Source: Aquanectria penicillioides
Lineage: Eukaryota; Ascomycota; Sordariomycetes; Hypocreales; Nectriaceae
Length of the DNA stretch: 64,000 nt
NCBI GenBank assembly: GCA_003415625.1
Contig: PYIU01000008.1
Location: forward strand, 868,001-932,000
Direction: 5' to 3'
The translations under genes and the position numbers were made by a program. How positions within the stretch are numbered: the first letter of the stretch is position 1; each line of letters starts with the position of its first letter. The notes below the pieces were generated by a model that was not told the origin of the DNA, ran no database searches, and saw only the letters and a program-made list of their open reading frames with translations. Below, one piece after another: positions 12,890 through 26,664 of the stretch.

Positions 12890-13888
12890 TTTAAAGATTA
12901 TAATAGAAAGAAGCCTTTAAATTATTTAAAAAGATACTAAAGTATTTAATTAAACTCTTTAGTAATACTTTTAAGCTATTATTAAGAACCTAAAGAAGTA
13001 ATAGATAATTAATTATAAAGATCTAGGAATTCTTAAATACTAAAAAACCTATTACTTCTATAAAAATAAAGGGCATTAAAATTAAAAATAATACTAAAGG
13101 TAAATAAAGATACTAATATAAATTTATATTTTAAAAAAAGAAAACCTATTATTATAGTTAGGGCAAATATATAGAAAAATTTAATAACTTAATATAGTAC
13201 TAATATATTAGTATAAAGGCATATAAAGTAAAATAATAGTATAAATAATATATAAGTATTTAATTAAATACTTCTAAATATTAAAGTATACTTAAGACCG
13301 CTAAAAGCTTAATTTATAGATTAAAAAAGAAAAAAAAAAAAAAAAGATTACTTAACCCTTAATTAATTATAAAGAATAGAAAATTTTTATTATTTTTATT
13401 AATCTTTAGACTTTAGCTAAAGGGTATATATATATACTTACTACTATTTTAATTGGCTACTTTATCTATTATTATTAACTTTAAAAAGCTAGTTTAAATT
13501 TATTAAGATAAAGCCTTATTAAATATAATATTATTATTCCTTTTCTTTACTTTTTTTAATTATCTTAATATATATTTTAATTTATTTTATTATTTTATTC
13601 TTTTATTATATATATATATTATTTTATTGCAATTTATAACCCTAAGAGTTAGGCAGCTAGCCTATATTTCTTTATATATATATATTAAAATATTTATTAT
13701 AAGAATCCTAATAATTATAATTTATTAATGCCCTTAAATAAAAAAATAAAGGAAATATTTAATTAAATACAATTAAACCCCTTAAGCCCTATTAAAAGTA
13801 AAGGGGGTTAATATAGTTAATAATCTTTAACTATCCTTTTTAAATTAATTAATACTATTAATACTAATATTCCTAAAGAAAATAAACT
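12890..13888 (+). other. 5' leader of Gypsy copy B
   Basis: About 1 kb between the 5' LTR and the point where copy A becomes visible. It should contain the primer-binding site, leader and start of gag, but RIP has erased them: I could not match the bases after the LTR to a tRNA 3' end. It includes an A-run near 13330 and long TA-rich tracts near 13600 and 13670. Confidence 0.55.
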
Positions 13889-16800
13889 AAATATATTAAT
13901 TAAAATAATAAAAGCAACTATTACCTTTATTTAATTGCTTAATATAATTTTTAATAAAAGAAATATTATATATTTCCTTAAATTATATAATAGATTTATA
14001 ATTAACTAAAGAGTTATAAATAGTATAAAAAGTAAAGCTCTTATATACTATATAACCTTTAAAGTATCTTAAGATATTATAAACTTATTAAAAGGCAATA
14101 ATTAGGCTATTATAAAGTAAAACCTCTTAAAAACCTTTAAGTACTAAAATTTAAATTAATTAAATCTATTTAAAAATAAGCTTTAGTAAATAAATATAAC
14201 TTTAATTTAGTCTATAAAATATAGAGTTATCTTTTAGTAGCTTATAAAGTATATTTAATTTAATAAAAGAGTAAATTCTATTAATTAAAAGGCTTTTATA
14301 GTATAGGCTTAGGCTATTTATAATACTATATTAAAAAATATTATTATTAATATCTACTAATAGAAAGGGAAATACCTAAATACCTTAAAAATAATAAGGT
14401 ATAAAAAGATAATTAGGCTAATTAAAAACTTTCTTAATACTAAAAAAGGAATTTAAATCTTTTAAATAAAAAAAAAGAATAATAATTTTAAATATTTTAG
14501 GAAAACTAAAAAACCTTTTGCTTATTAAAATTAGCTTTAGTATTAAAAGCCTAAATTCCTTAATTCTATTTAAAGCTTAAAAGGGGAGTTAAATCTTCTT
14601 ACTAAAGGAATAAAGAAGCTATAAATTAATATAGCCTAAAATATTATAAATAAATTATAGGAATTAAAGAGGATTATACACTAAAAGATTAATTAACTAA
14701 AAATAGAATTATTATTATTAATTAAAAACAACCTTAATTAAATAAAAGAATTTAATTATATATATCTTTATTATAATTTCTATATTAATATAAATTATAA
14801 TAAGAATCTAAAATGCTTCTATTATATAAAAGTAAGGCATTTTCTAAACTATTGCTTACTTTTTATAAAAAATAGAAAAAGAAAATTTATAGACTATAAT
14901 AGCAATACTGGCTTTATTTAGATAGGGCAATAAAAACTTTTATTACCCTTAAAACTAATATATAAGCTTGCTATTAAAGAAAAAGTAAGAAAAATAATTA
15001 TCTTATAGATTTTAGAATTCCCTACCTTTAAGATTTATAGCTAAGCTAAGGTTATAATAGTAAATAAGCTAAATGTATAGAAATAGCAAATTGCTAAAAA
15101 AGAGAAGTATTTAATTAAAGACTTCCTTAGGCATATTAACTAACTAAAGTATAGCTCCTTAATGCTTAATAGGAATTCCCTTAAGAAGACCTAAAAACCT
15201 AAAGTTAATTGCATTTTTATTAATAATTAAGCTATAGAATTAATTAATAACCCTTTTATTGCTAATATTATATTAAAAACTAATACTATAAAATGCATAA
15301 AAGTAGAATTAAAAGAGAAATTAGTTAATTAAAAAGAGAAAAAGGAAACTTAATCTTTTATTTAGGTTATAAATAGGGAATTTATTAAAAATAGAGAGAT
15401 TACTAATATTATCCTTAAAGAAAAGGATTAAAATGCTTTTAATTAAATACTTAAGGTTATTTAAATAAAGAGATAAATTTATAAAAAGGTAATAAAATTA
15501 AAAGTCTAAATAACTATTAAGGACTTAATTACCCTTAACCCTCCCTTAAATAATAATATCTTAAAGATAGTTTTTAATTATATAAAAAGAATAAAAGAAA
15601 TTAAATAAATAAAACCTAAACTTTTATTAAAAAAGAAATAGGTTTAATAAGCTATTAATTTAATTATAATTAATAATCTAAAAGCAATATTCTTAAAGAA
15701 GTACTTTAACTATATTACTAAGCAGTATAGTATTAATAGTATATTAATTAAAAAGGAATTTAAACCTTATTATATACTATTGCCTAAAGAATACTTTATT
15801 AAGAATTAAAGAAATATTAATAAAGTTAATATTAGCTATATAATAACTAAAAGGGAAAAAGTTATATTTAATTAAATGCATTTAATAGTCTATATAAATG
15901 TTTTAAACTAATAGCATTAAAGAACTTTAGCTTAATACTAAAAACTACTAAAAATTTAAATAAAGTTAAATAACCTTAATAGAATAATTTAAGAAGCTTT
16001 AGTAAATTTTAAGTTAAAAAGAAATATTATTTTTAATAAAATAGTATAAAAATATAAGCTAAAAGTAAAGCCTATAAAAGCTTTTACTATATTTTACTTT
16101 AATAATTAAATTTAAATATATAAAGAAGTAAATATTAAGCTATTTCTTAAAAATATTTAAATAGCATAAAGATTCTATATTGCTTTAAAAGAATATATTT
16201 TTATTTCTTTTATTTTAGGAATGCTCTTTATTAAGGCTACTAAAGTTATATTTAATTATATATCTTTAAAAGGAAAAATGCTCTTATAATATTAATTTAG
16301 CTTAATTAAGATTATTATATTTACTGCTAGAAATATTAAATAAAATGCCTTAAGGAATATAAAGACTACTTAAGGCAACTAAAGATAAGTCCCTAAAGTT
16401 CTTTTAAACTAATAGAATTATAGGATCTAAAAGAAAATAATAATAAGCATTTAATTAAATAGTTAAATAAAGCATTAATAAAAGCAATAATTTAATTAAT
16501 AGTTAAGAATTAATTAAAGATTAACTATATAAAGGTAATAAAGGTAAAAAAAAGCTATAGTTAGCTATATACTAAAAAGGGAAAGTAGTATTTATTAATA
16601 TAATATATAAATAAAAAGCTAATAAAATATATCCTAAAGATAATATTCTATTAAATAGATCTATCCCTAAAGGGGATTTATATTAAAAGAAGAAAAGATA
16701 AAAGAAAGTAAAAAGAGACCTTAAAGAAAAGTTTAAATACTTAAAGCTCCTAATATTTAAGTTCTTTAAAATAGCTAAAGGATTAAGGCTATATAAAGAA

Positions 16801-18740
16801 AGACTTTAAAAAGTAATTAATTAAATAAAAGGGATCTTTATTAATAAAAAAAAAAGTATTCTTTTAAAAATTCTTTATAATAAAAAAGCAGTATTTATTT
16901 AGGATTTTAAGGAGTATAAAAGACTAAACCCTAAAGTGGCCTTTTTATAGATTATTAAGATAATTAAATATAAAGCCTAATAAATAGAAAATATTTTAAT
17001 CCCTAAAGGATTAAAAAAAAAGATTATTAAATTGCTAAAAACTTAAATAAAGAGAGAAATCCTTTAAAAGTTTTATACTGCCTATTAAAACCTATATATA
17101 TTAATAGTAAAAAAGAATAGTAAACTTTACTTAATTAATTTAGCTAAAAGATATAATATATATATAATATAAAATAGATTAATTCCTTTAGGAGCTAATA
17201 AATTTTTAGCTAAATTTAAAATATATAAAATTTTAATTCTTTTAGATTTCTTTTTAGGATATAATTAGATTTTTTTAATAGAAAAAAGTTAAGATTTAAT
17301 AACTTTTAATATACTATTAGGGCTTCTTAAAATATATACCTTACTGCAAAAAGGAACTAATTTAGTAATATAGTTCTTAAGGATTATAATTAAAATCCTC
17401 TTTAATTTATTACTAAAAGTCTATTAAGCCTTCTTAAATAATATTGCTATTAAAAAACTAAAGATTAAGTATAATAAAGAGAAAGTACTCCTTAATATAT
17501 AGAAATTTATCTTAAAGCATTTAATTAATTTAAATAAAACTCTTTTAAATATTAAGCTATTTAAATATACAATTTCTATAAAAAAGTTAAAGTTCTATTA
17601 ATATATTGCAGTTATTATTAAATATTTATATAATATAGCTAAAAGGCAGCTAATAGAAAAAAAAGTAATTAAAATTAATAAATAGAAAAGATACTATAAC
17701 TTAAAGTAAATTAAAGCATTTTTAGGAATTATAGATTACTATTAAATTTAAGTTAAAAGATATACCTAAATTGCTAAACCTTTTATTTAATTATTAAAGA
17801 AGAATACTATATAAATATAGAGTAAGGAATAAGCTAATACTATAGCAATTCTTAAAGAAAAGATAACTTTTACTTCTATTTTAGTAATATTAAATCTTTC
17901 TAAAAGATTTAAAAAGATTATCCTTATAATTAATACTAATAAAAAAGGCTAAAGTATAGTATTAATATAAATAATAAAGGGAAAAAGGCATTTAATAAGG
18001 TATAAATTTAATCTTTAGACTTCTATAAAATAAAGGTATAATGCTATTAAACTTAAATATAAGGGTATATTATATAGAATTAAATGCCTTTATAGCTATA
18101 TATATAGATTGCCTTTTATTTTAAAAATAGATTCTTAAGTTTTAGTTTATTAGCTTAATAATAGGGCTAGTAATATTTTTAATATAATAGTTATTTAATA
18201 GATTAATTATATTTTATTATTTAACTTTATTGTTTAATATATTTTTAGAAATAAAAATAATATAGCTAATAGGCTATTTAAAAAAGGTTTAAAAGCATTT
18301 AATTAAATAGATTAAAAGGCTAAAAGTAATATTAAAGAGTTTATTAATATTTATTTTAATATTATTAAAATTAAAAATAAACTAATAGAATTAAAAAAGA
18401 ATTATAGTAAATCTTTATTGCAATTAAAGGAATACTTATTTTTATTAAAAAGGCTAATAGATATTACCTTATAGAATTACTAATGCTTATAGCTAAAGGC
18501 TAAAAAATACTTTATAAAAAGTAACTATTTATAGATTAAGGCTAAAGAATAAAGAAGTAACTTAAAATTAATTATAAAAAAAAAAATATTTAAAAGAATT
18601 TAATTAAATTATACTATATTAATAAAGGGCATTATAGTTATAATACTACTTATATACTTCTTTTTAAAAGGTACTATTAATAAAGTATAAAAAAAAGTAT
18701 TATAAAAGCTATTAAGCAATGCCTAATATATTAAATATAT
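13889..18740 (+). pseudogene. gag and 5' part of pol of Gypsy copy B
   Basis: This segment is co-linear with bases 1 to about 4855 of copy A. The zinc-knuckle remnant is at about 14814-14855, again with the second Cys codon changed to TAT. RT and RNase H segments follow in the same order as in copy A. The frame is cut at 18740 inside the integrase region by insertion of element C and continues at 26665. Stops are RIP-type throughout. Confidence 0.75.
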
Positions 18741-18745
18741 ATTTC
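18741..18745 (+). repeat. Left target-site duplication of element C (ATTTC)
   Basis: It pairs with ATTCC at 26665-26669. The uninterrupted copy A has ATTCC at the matching site near 4855, so the left copy differs by one C-to-T transition. Confidence 0.8.
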
Positions 18746-18938
18746 TATAAAGAGATAGAGGACTTACCTTAATAGATGGCAGGGCTCTTAAGTATAGCCA
18801 TATAGATATACCGCCATACCTTAAATAAAAGATATATTATTAAGCGGTAGATTAATGCTTAATAAATTAAAGCTTATATACAATATATAAGTTACCTAAA
18901 GACCTATCTTATATTACCCTAATTAGCCAACCCTTACA
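18746..18938 (+). repeat. 5' LTR of element C (193 bp)
   Basis: It starts TATAAAG (TGTAAAG before RIP) and ends CCCTTACA, keeping the CA end. It aligns with 26472-26664; the differences I checked are all transitions. Confidence 0.92.
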
Positions 18939-19399
18939 ATTCTTTAACTTCTATACCCTATAGGATAATTAGTGCGGTATAAAATAGAGGGAACTATACA
19001 ATTAATTAATAAATAACTTAAGGGATTGCTAATGCATTAGCAATAGGACCCTAATAAGCCAATTACTTTTTAATTCTAAAAGGAAGGGGGATACTAATAG
19101 CCCCTAAAACTAATTAATTAGGATTCCATTAATAGGCTAATAGCTAAAAAAGCTTTAAGAAGTCTAAAATAGAATGTATTAATAGACTCCTATATATATT
19201 AATTGGGCTATAACTTAAGATTAATATCCTAAAGCAAATAAATCTATTAAAGAACATTCAATAAGCACAATATGCCCTTATAATAAAGCATAAAGGAGCT
19301 ATAAGGCAGGGCCTTACAATAAGTTATTTAAATGCTTGCTAAATAATAGTTAATAATAGTAAAGCAGCAATTAGTATAAATGCAAATCCTAAAACAATT

Positions 19400-20300
19400 A
19401 ATTAATTGCCCTATAATAAACTTAAGAAGGGACTATAAAAAACCCCTATTCTATAATTATAGAACCCTTATAGAGAATGCAATAGATATAAAGATTAATA
19501 ACTAAATAAAAGCTATTAAATTAGTAAACAATCTTTAATTAGGCTGCATTAATGTATAGAAAATATAATAGGTAATAATTAAATTTAACTCTAGCCTATA
19601 AACTTAATAAAGGAACCATAAAAGGAGCCTAAAGAGCCCCTTATAGTAAGACTTTATTGACTTTATGCAAAAGAAGTATATAGACTTAAACCTTTAAGAG
19701 AGGGAATTATAAGATAAGCTACTAGAACTTTAATAGTCCATTAAGCAGTCCTTAATAGATCACTTTTGCGCTTAAAGCGCAATATATCTATCCTTAAGGA
19801 CCCTAAACTATAAAGAAAAAAGTAAAGATAGGGCCTATTAATACTACTATAGCTTATAGAAATCCTTAAAGAAGGAGATAAACTGCAAGTAAATAGACCT
19901 TTTAAAACTAAAGGATATAGCCTATAAAGCAAAAAGGCTATAGGCCTATATTAAAGAGAAAAATAAGCAAGCTTTAAGCAAGAATTATAAGAGAAGCTAT
20001 CCTTTTAATAGCTTAAATAGACCTTAAAAAGCAACCTATTTAAAGAGCCATTTAAGGCCTTTATCTAAAGGGGCGTAAGTTTCTATAGCCTAAAGGGTCT
20101 ATATACCTTAGGCAAATCGCAAGAATAATAACTATATAGCAATAAGCTAAAAGGCAGTAGGTTAAATCAACTATATTGCTATAACTGCAATAGGCTAGGC
20201 CACCTAGCTATAGACTGCAGGCTACCTAAAAAGGGCTTTAGGGACTAAAGCTATAAGCTAAAGCTAGCCTAACTATAAAAATATATATAGATCTAACCTA
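19400..20300 (+). pseudogene. gag remnant of element C
   Basis: A degenerate Gag frame ends in a zinc knuckle at 20177-20218 that reads C-Y-N-C-N-R-L-G-H-L-A-I-D-C. All four ligands of the C-x2-C-x4-H-x4-C motif are intact, unlike in copies A and B. Upstream the frame has RIP-type stops. The 5' limit is a guess. The minus-strand open stretch at 19741-19932 within it is an opposite-strand shadow. Confidence 0.65.
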
Positions 20301-20379
20301 TTAATACTATACTTAAGGAACCTTAGGACTCCTTAAAAAACAAAAAGATATAGGGATTATAGCTAAAGTTTCTATATTA

Positions 20380-23300
20380 AAACTAAAAATAATTTTAATT
20401 AAAAATATTATTATAAATAAGGCAATTGCCCTTTAAGGGTATATTAAAGTTAAGGTCTATATAAATATAAATACCTATATATAAGTTAACTTTATTAGTA
20501 TAAAACTAATTAAGGAGCTAGATTTACATTTAGCTAAAAATTAAAAGGCATTTAGCTTATAAGATTTTTAGGGTAAAGTAATTCCCTTTAGCAGTATATA
20601 TATATTAATATTCTTTTTAATTTATTTAAAGGGTTTTCCCTAAAAAATTAGGTAAATATTTATTAAAATGCTATGCCCTAAAGGGGCTAGCAATCTATTC
20701 CTCTTTAATGCCTCTATAGAGAAGGAAGAAATAAAGATTAATACCTAAACTGCAACTTAAAACTATAAGCCTATATCTTTAGTTAACCTAAAAGCATTTG
20801 CAAAAGAACTCCTATAGAATAGAGAGCAAGCTTAAGTTATATATATATATAGTATACTATTGCTAAATAAGCGACTAATAGCTAAATTAGGCAAAGAGCT
20901 AAAGCTAGCTTTAAGAGTATTGCCTTTAGAGCTAAAGTTTAAATAAAAGATATTTAGTAAGGAAGCTGCTAAAGGGCTGCTACTTTTAGAAGGGGTAAAG
21001 TATAGTATTAACCTTTAAGAGGGCAAGAAGCTATTATATAGTTTAATATACTTAACTAATGGCCAGTAAGCAAAAGCCTTAAGAGAGTATATCGCTAAGA
21101 ATATAGTAAATAGATAAATTAATACCTCTATAAGTAAGGCAAGAGCCCCTATATTATTTATACTAAAGAAGGATAGAATGCTATAATTATATATAGATTA
21201 CTAAGGTCTTAATGCTATAACTATTAAGAACTACTATCTATTGCTATTAATAGAGGACTTATTAGACTGCCTAACCGGTGTAAAATAGATCTTAAAGATT
21301 GATATTTAGGATGCTTACTATTAGATCTATATTAAGTCTAGCAATTGCTAAAAGACTGCATTTTAAATAAAATATAAATACTTTAAATATATAGTAATGC
21401 CATTCGGTCTAATTAATGCACTAGCTACTTTTTAAGTGTATGTCTATTAAACACTTGCTAGGTTGCTAGATATATATTATATAGTATATTTAAATAATAT
21501 TATTGTATACTTTAAAATATAGAAATAATATACTAAGAATATATTAAAGGTCCTATAAAAACTCTATAAGGCACAATTATATATTAAGCTATCTAAATGT
21601 ATATTCTATTAATAAAAGGTAAAGTTCCTAAAGTATATAATAACTTAAAAAGGCCTAAAAATAAAGTTAAGTAAAGTATAAGCAATTGCTAAATAAAAGC
21701 TACCTTAAATATATTAAGAGGTTTAAGTATTCTTAGGCTTTTGCAATTTCTATAGGAAATTTATCCTAAAATACTTAAGTATAATTAGCCTACTAATAGT
21801 AATACTAAAAGGCAATAAAAAAGGCTATAAAATAAAAGAGTTTATTTAGAGCCTAAAAGCTAAAAAGGCATTCTAAAAAGTAAAAAAGGCTTTTTATTTT
21901 ATAATTATTTTATAATACTAAAACCCTACTTTATATATTAAGGTAAAGATAGATGCATCCCTTAAGGCAATAGCTAGCATTCTATCTTAATTAATAGAAA
22001 ACTAATAGAGACTAATTATATATTAGTTAAAAAAGCTCTTAAATATAAAACAATATTAAGCAATAGGCCAATAAAAGCTTTTAGCTATTATAAAAAGCCT
22101 AAAGCACTAAAGCTATTATCTACTAAAACTATTAAAAAAGTTCCTAATATTAATAGATTATAAAGCCCTAAAAGGTATAGTCTTTGTATTAGCGCAAGAC
22201 CTTTAAGGAAGGCTTGCTTATTAGGTCTATTAACTAGCACCCTTTAACTTTAATATATAGTATTGGCTAAAGAAGTTAAACCTAGCCAATAGACTGTCCA
22301 AACGTCCTAATTATATATAAGAAGAAATCTCCTATTAAAATATAATCCCTATACTATTAGTAAAGCTTTAATTAATAGATAAGCTACTGCTAGATATATA
22401 TAAAATAATTGCAGGTTTAAAGGGTAAAACCCTAACTGCTAGGGCATATATATAAGCTATAAGAGCTAGCCTTAAAAGAGTAGAGCCTATAATAGTTAAA
22501 GAAAGAGAGGTGCCTTTACCTTTAAGGCTAGATTTAACTATTAAATTGAATAGTTACTATTAAAGCTTAACTATTTCTATTATTACTATATATACCTAAA
22601 AGGGAGGTAGTACTATTATATAGCAATTAAAGCACACTTAGTAAATAGCAGTAGAAAAGACTAATTAAAAGGAACCGCTTAAAGCTAGGGTTATTATACT
22701 AAAATAATACATTCTATACCCAATTATAACTAAGCTTATAAAGGGTAAAATAGCATTTTTATTGCAATTATTTTATAAGCTAAAAGACTTTATTTGCAAA
22801 TTATAGGCTAATAATAAATTTTATTAATAGCAAATAATAAAAGTTCACTTAATAGCTAAAAAGAAAAGAAACTACTACTATAATAAATAAGGTACTCTTT
22901 TCTATAAAGGAAAATTAATAATTTTTAATTAAAAAACATTATAAATAAAGATCCTATAAAGGCATTATAATAACCCTAAAATAGAGCATATAGAAGCCGC
23001 TAAAACCTTAGATTTTATTAGCTAAAAATTCTATTAAAAGAATATTATAGAAAATATAAAAGACTATATACTGCAATATTAGTAATGCTAAAACATATAT
23101 ACATTAAGGTATAGGCCCTATAGGCAACTTTAATTACTGCTATTACTAGCATATCTATTGCAAGAAATAAGTATAGACTTTATTATAGGGCTGCCTAATA
23201 GCGCCTACTTTAATAGTAAGGAATATAATGCAATCCTAATAATTATATGCTATATAATAAAGTATGCTATATTTATCCCTATTAAAAAGTCGCTTATAGT

Positions 23301-24200
23301 AGTGCAATTAGCAAAATTACTCTATAAGCAAGTAAAATGCCAATTTAATACCTTAAAAGGCATTATAAGCAATAGAGATAAGCTCTTTATTAATTAATTT
23401 TAGAAAGACTTAATAAAAGAGTAAGCAACTATTTATTAACTATTTATAGCGCACTATCCTTAAATAGATAGCTAAATAAAGTATATTAATTAAATCCTAA
23501 AGAAGTATCTATAAGTATATATTAAGGGCTTACCCTAAAGATAGGCAGTATAACTCCTAAAGGCAGAATTTATATATAATAATAGCTAATATAGCACTAT
23601 TGGTATATTGCTAATATAAGCCCTTTATAATTATTACTTAAGGGTTATAAAATATATTCTATAATAAATAAAGACTTAAATTTAAGGCATTATAGAATGC
23701 ATTATAACTATTTAATAAGTGCATAATAAGGCATAGAAATGCTAGCAATAGGCAGTAAAGTCTTAAGTTAAGTATTACAATAAGAACTATATACCTAAAG
23801 AGTATAAAAAAAGAGATATAATAGGGCTATCTACTAAAAATTTCTACTTTAAGAATAAAAAGCTAGCTTTAAGATTTATTAAAATTGCAATAGCTAATAG
23901 AATTAATAAATAGGCATATTAAATATACCTACTAAAATAATACTAAAGAATGCATAATATATTTTTAGTAGTGCTTTTAAAACTATAATTAAAGGCGCGC
24001 TAAGCTAACAATAAACAATTAATTAGCCTCTATAAGCTAAAAGATAAAGAAAATAAATAGAAGATTAAGGAAATAGTATTCTATAAAAAGATAAAGGAAG
24101 ATAAGTTCTACTAAATTAAGTAATTAAAATAGCTAATAGAATATAATACCTAAGAGCCTTTAAGTTACTTAATAAATGCATAAAATAAGGTATATAAATA
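20380..24200 (+). pseudogene. pol remnant of element C (protease, RT, RNase H, integrase)
   Basis: The Ty3/Gypsy pol series can be followed. A retropepsin-like stretch lies near 20460. RT starts near 21120 and includes D-Y-x-G-L-N and M-P-F-G-L-I-N-A, with the catalytic box at 21487-21498 as Y-L-N-N (two Asp changed to Asn). An RNase H start resembling K-I-D-A-S lies near 21945. The integrase core is at 23158-23397, the longest open stretch (79 codons): it keeps the first Asp (S-I-D-F-I), while the second reads N in S-N-R-D. An integrase C-terminal part follows. Stops elsewhere are RIP-type. Limits are approximate. Confidence 0.82.
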
Positions 24201-24479
24201 CTATAAGTAAGTAAAGCAAATCTATTAAAAATAGAACAATAAACTATAATGCTAAATAATTAATTAGCAATTAATAAGTATATATTAAATCAATTAACCA
24301 AAAGATTAACTATTAATTAATTCACTAAAAAACTATATTTAATACTATTATAAATTGCTATATAGCAAAAAAAGCAAAATAATATAATAATAAAAAAGGC
24401 GCTATTAAAGGTTACTATACCTAAATTAACTATTAAATAAAAAACTAAAATATATTAATAAGAATTAATAGATAATTAA

Positions 24480-25860
24480 ATAGACTTCTTTAGCATTTAA
24501 TAAGCATTATAATAAATTATAATAGTAGAAGTAGCCCTTGCCTTTCTTAATGCAAGAGCCACCTTAGCCTTTTTTAGTATAAAAGCAACCTTAGGTTTCT
24601 TTACTATAGGGCCAAAAGAGAAAGCAAAAGGCTTTAGGACCGCTAAAAAAAATAGGGGTATAGCAATAATAGAACTAAAAGAGCAATAAGCACTTACTAA
24701 ATGCTTGCCCTTACCCTTATAAATAGGAATAGCAGTAGGGATATCTTTATTGTTATTATTGCTACTACTAATAGTAGAGTTAAATACACTCCTAAAAGAC
24801 TAAGCCAAAATTAAAAAGGGCGCAATAGATTATTAAGCGCATAATAGGCCAGCAACACTATTAATAATAGGTATTAGCAGCATAATAGCAAAGGCTGCCT
24901 ACCTCTTAAGAGGAGGTTAAAAAGGGGGCAGTAAAGCCTTATATAAATTCTTATTAAATAAAAAGGAAATGCCTAAATAAGCCAATACTATAGCATTAAT
25001 TTCTAAAGCTAAAGCAAGGCATTAAACATTTATAAAAGGGCAAGCAACTAGTAGGGCTATAGGCTTCTTAGGCCTAGCAATAGACTTACTTTAAGATTTA
25101 GCAAATTTAGCAAAAGGCATAATAAAGGCAGTATACTTATTAATAGTATAGATAGAGGTACTGCCTGTATTACTAGCTATAGATAAATTACTATTAAAAA
25201 TATTGCCTTTATTATTAAGGCTAAAACCCTTAATATTATTAAATAGGGGGCTATTAACTGCTTTACAATAAATAGAAGGGCAGCTAGTATACTTTATAAT
25301 AACTTAAGAAGTGGAATTCTTACAATAGAGCTATAAGGCTTTCAATATATAAAGGGCCATTATAACTAGCTATTTAAATAGACTATATTCTTTAGCAATA
25401 TCTATAGAAGTCTTATATATATACTAAAGGGCATTAAGCAAGCAGTTTAAGTTATAGAGCAAATTATTATTATAGGCATAAAGAGGAATAATTAAGGCAA
25501 AATAACTATAAAGGTATTTAAGACTATTAAAAATAAATTAATGCTAGTATAAATTAGCAATAAACAATTAATAGATAACCAATAAAGGAATACTTATCTA
25601 AAACTAGAAATTTAAAATAAAGAGGTTATAGAGTAAAGCTACTTCCTTAAGTTAATGCTAGATAGACTGTACAGTAAAGATAGTATAGCAATAGGGGCCT
25701 TTTTTAATAGCATTATAGATATAATATTAGGCATTAATAGTAGATTTAATAGTATATATAAAGCGCTAATACTTAATGTATAAGAAAGGGTTATTATTAG
25801 AGTTAGGCTTATTAATAAAGTAGGCTTTAATAAGGCAATTTTAGTACTAAACTATAGTTA
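24480..25860 (-). pseudogene. Antisense ORF remnant in element C, function unknown
   Basis: Between integrase and the 3' LTR, one minus-strand frame reads as a protein for roughly 460 codons. From about 25500 to 24541 it has about one stop per 29 codons, including about 80 codons with none (24780-24541). Stops are TAA/TAG at plausible Gln or Trp sites. The likely N-terminal half is mixed. The C-terminal half is rich in Ser, Asn, Pro, Ala and Lys, with a basic tail (runs such as V-K-K-P-K-V-A and L-R-K-A-R-A-T-S) recalling nucleic-acid-binding tails. No domain was recognised. The sense strand here is also fairly open but gives an unnatural Leu run, so I prefer the antisense reading. Confidence 0.45.
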
Positions 25861-26471
25861 GCTAAAGCTTATTAAGGATTTAAATAAAGTAAGTAAAAAT
25901 AAATAAAAAACATTAAATAATATATTATATTATAAGATTAATTAGTACTTTAGTAAACTATATATTAGGCAGTCTATAAATTAATATAATAAATAAAGGA
26001 AAAATTATTATATTTCTATAAAAGGCAGTAAAAGCAAGAACTTTTATCTATAAATTAATTAATAAAGGGGTTACTGCAATATTATTCTTAATAGGCTAAT
26101 ACTAAAGGGGCCTAAAAAGAAAAGATATTATAGAAGGTTTAATAAAGGCATAATAAATAAATTAAACTATTATATAAGATATAAAGAGGAAAAGAAAAGG
26201 TTAAAGTTTATATAATAAGCCGCTAATTAAGTATTATAAAGCAGTTTATACTATAGTAAGTTACTATTAACTAAAACAGACCATTATAATATAAAACAAT
26301 AATAACAATAATATTATATAAATATAACCTAAAATAACTACTATAGAACCAATAAATAATTGCAGAATATTTAGGCATATATATAAATAAGTTATAGAGC
26401 AATTATAATGTATATATAAGCGGTAATAATCTTAAGCCTAAAGGACTAAACTTAAGAGGAAGGGGGATAAT

Positions 26472-26664
26472 TATAAAGAGATAGAGAACTTACCTTAATA
26501 GGTAGCGGGGCTTTTAAGTATAGCCATATAGGTATACCGCTATACCTTAGATAAAAGATATATTGCCAAGCGGTAGACTAACGCTCAATAAGTTAAAGCT
26601 TATATACAATACATAAGTTACCTAAAGATCTATCTTATATTACCTTAATTAGCCAACCCTTATA
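26472..26664 (+). repeat. 3' LTR of element C (193 bp)
   Basis: It aligns end to end with 18746-18938. A purine tract lies just upstream. The target duplication ATTCC follows at 26665-26669, after which copy B integrase sequence resumes. Confidence 0.92.

Larger units (their letters stand above)
18746..26664 (+). mobile_element. Ty3/Gypsy LTR retrotransposon C (7919 bp), inserted in copy B
   Basis: Two 193-bp LTRs with TG...CA ends (RIP-changed to TA...TA in places) and a 5-bp target duplication define it. Order: gag with an intact CCHC knuckle, protease-like segment, RT, RNase H, integrase, then about 2.2 kb before the 3' LTR with a protein-like frame on the opposite strand. A purine tract (about 26454-26467) precedes the 3' LTR. 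It keeps more G+C and more readable protein than copies A and B, consistent with being the youngest layer. It is unrelated to A/B beyond superfamily. Confidence 0.92.

Noticed and set aside
19741..19932. 63-codon minus-strand ORF in element C
   Set aside because: Lies opposite the gag frame leading to the intact zinc knuckle; a shadow.
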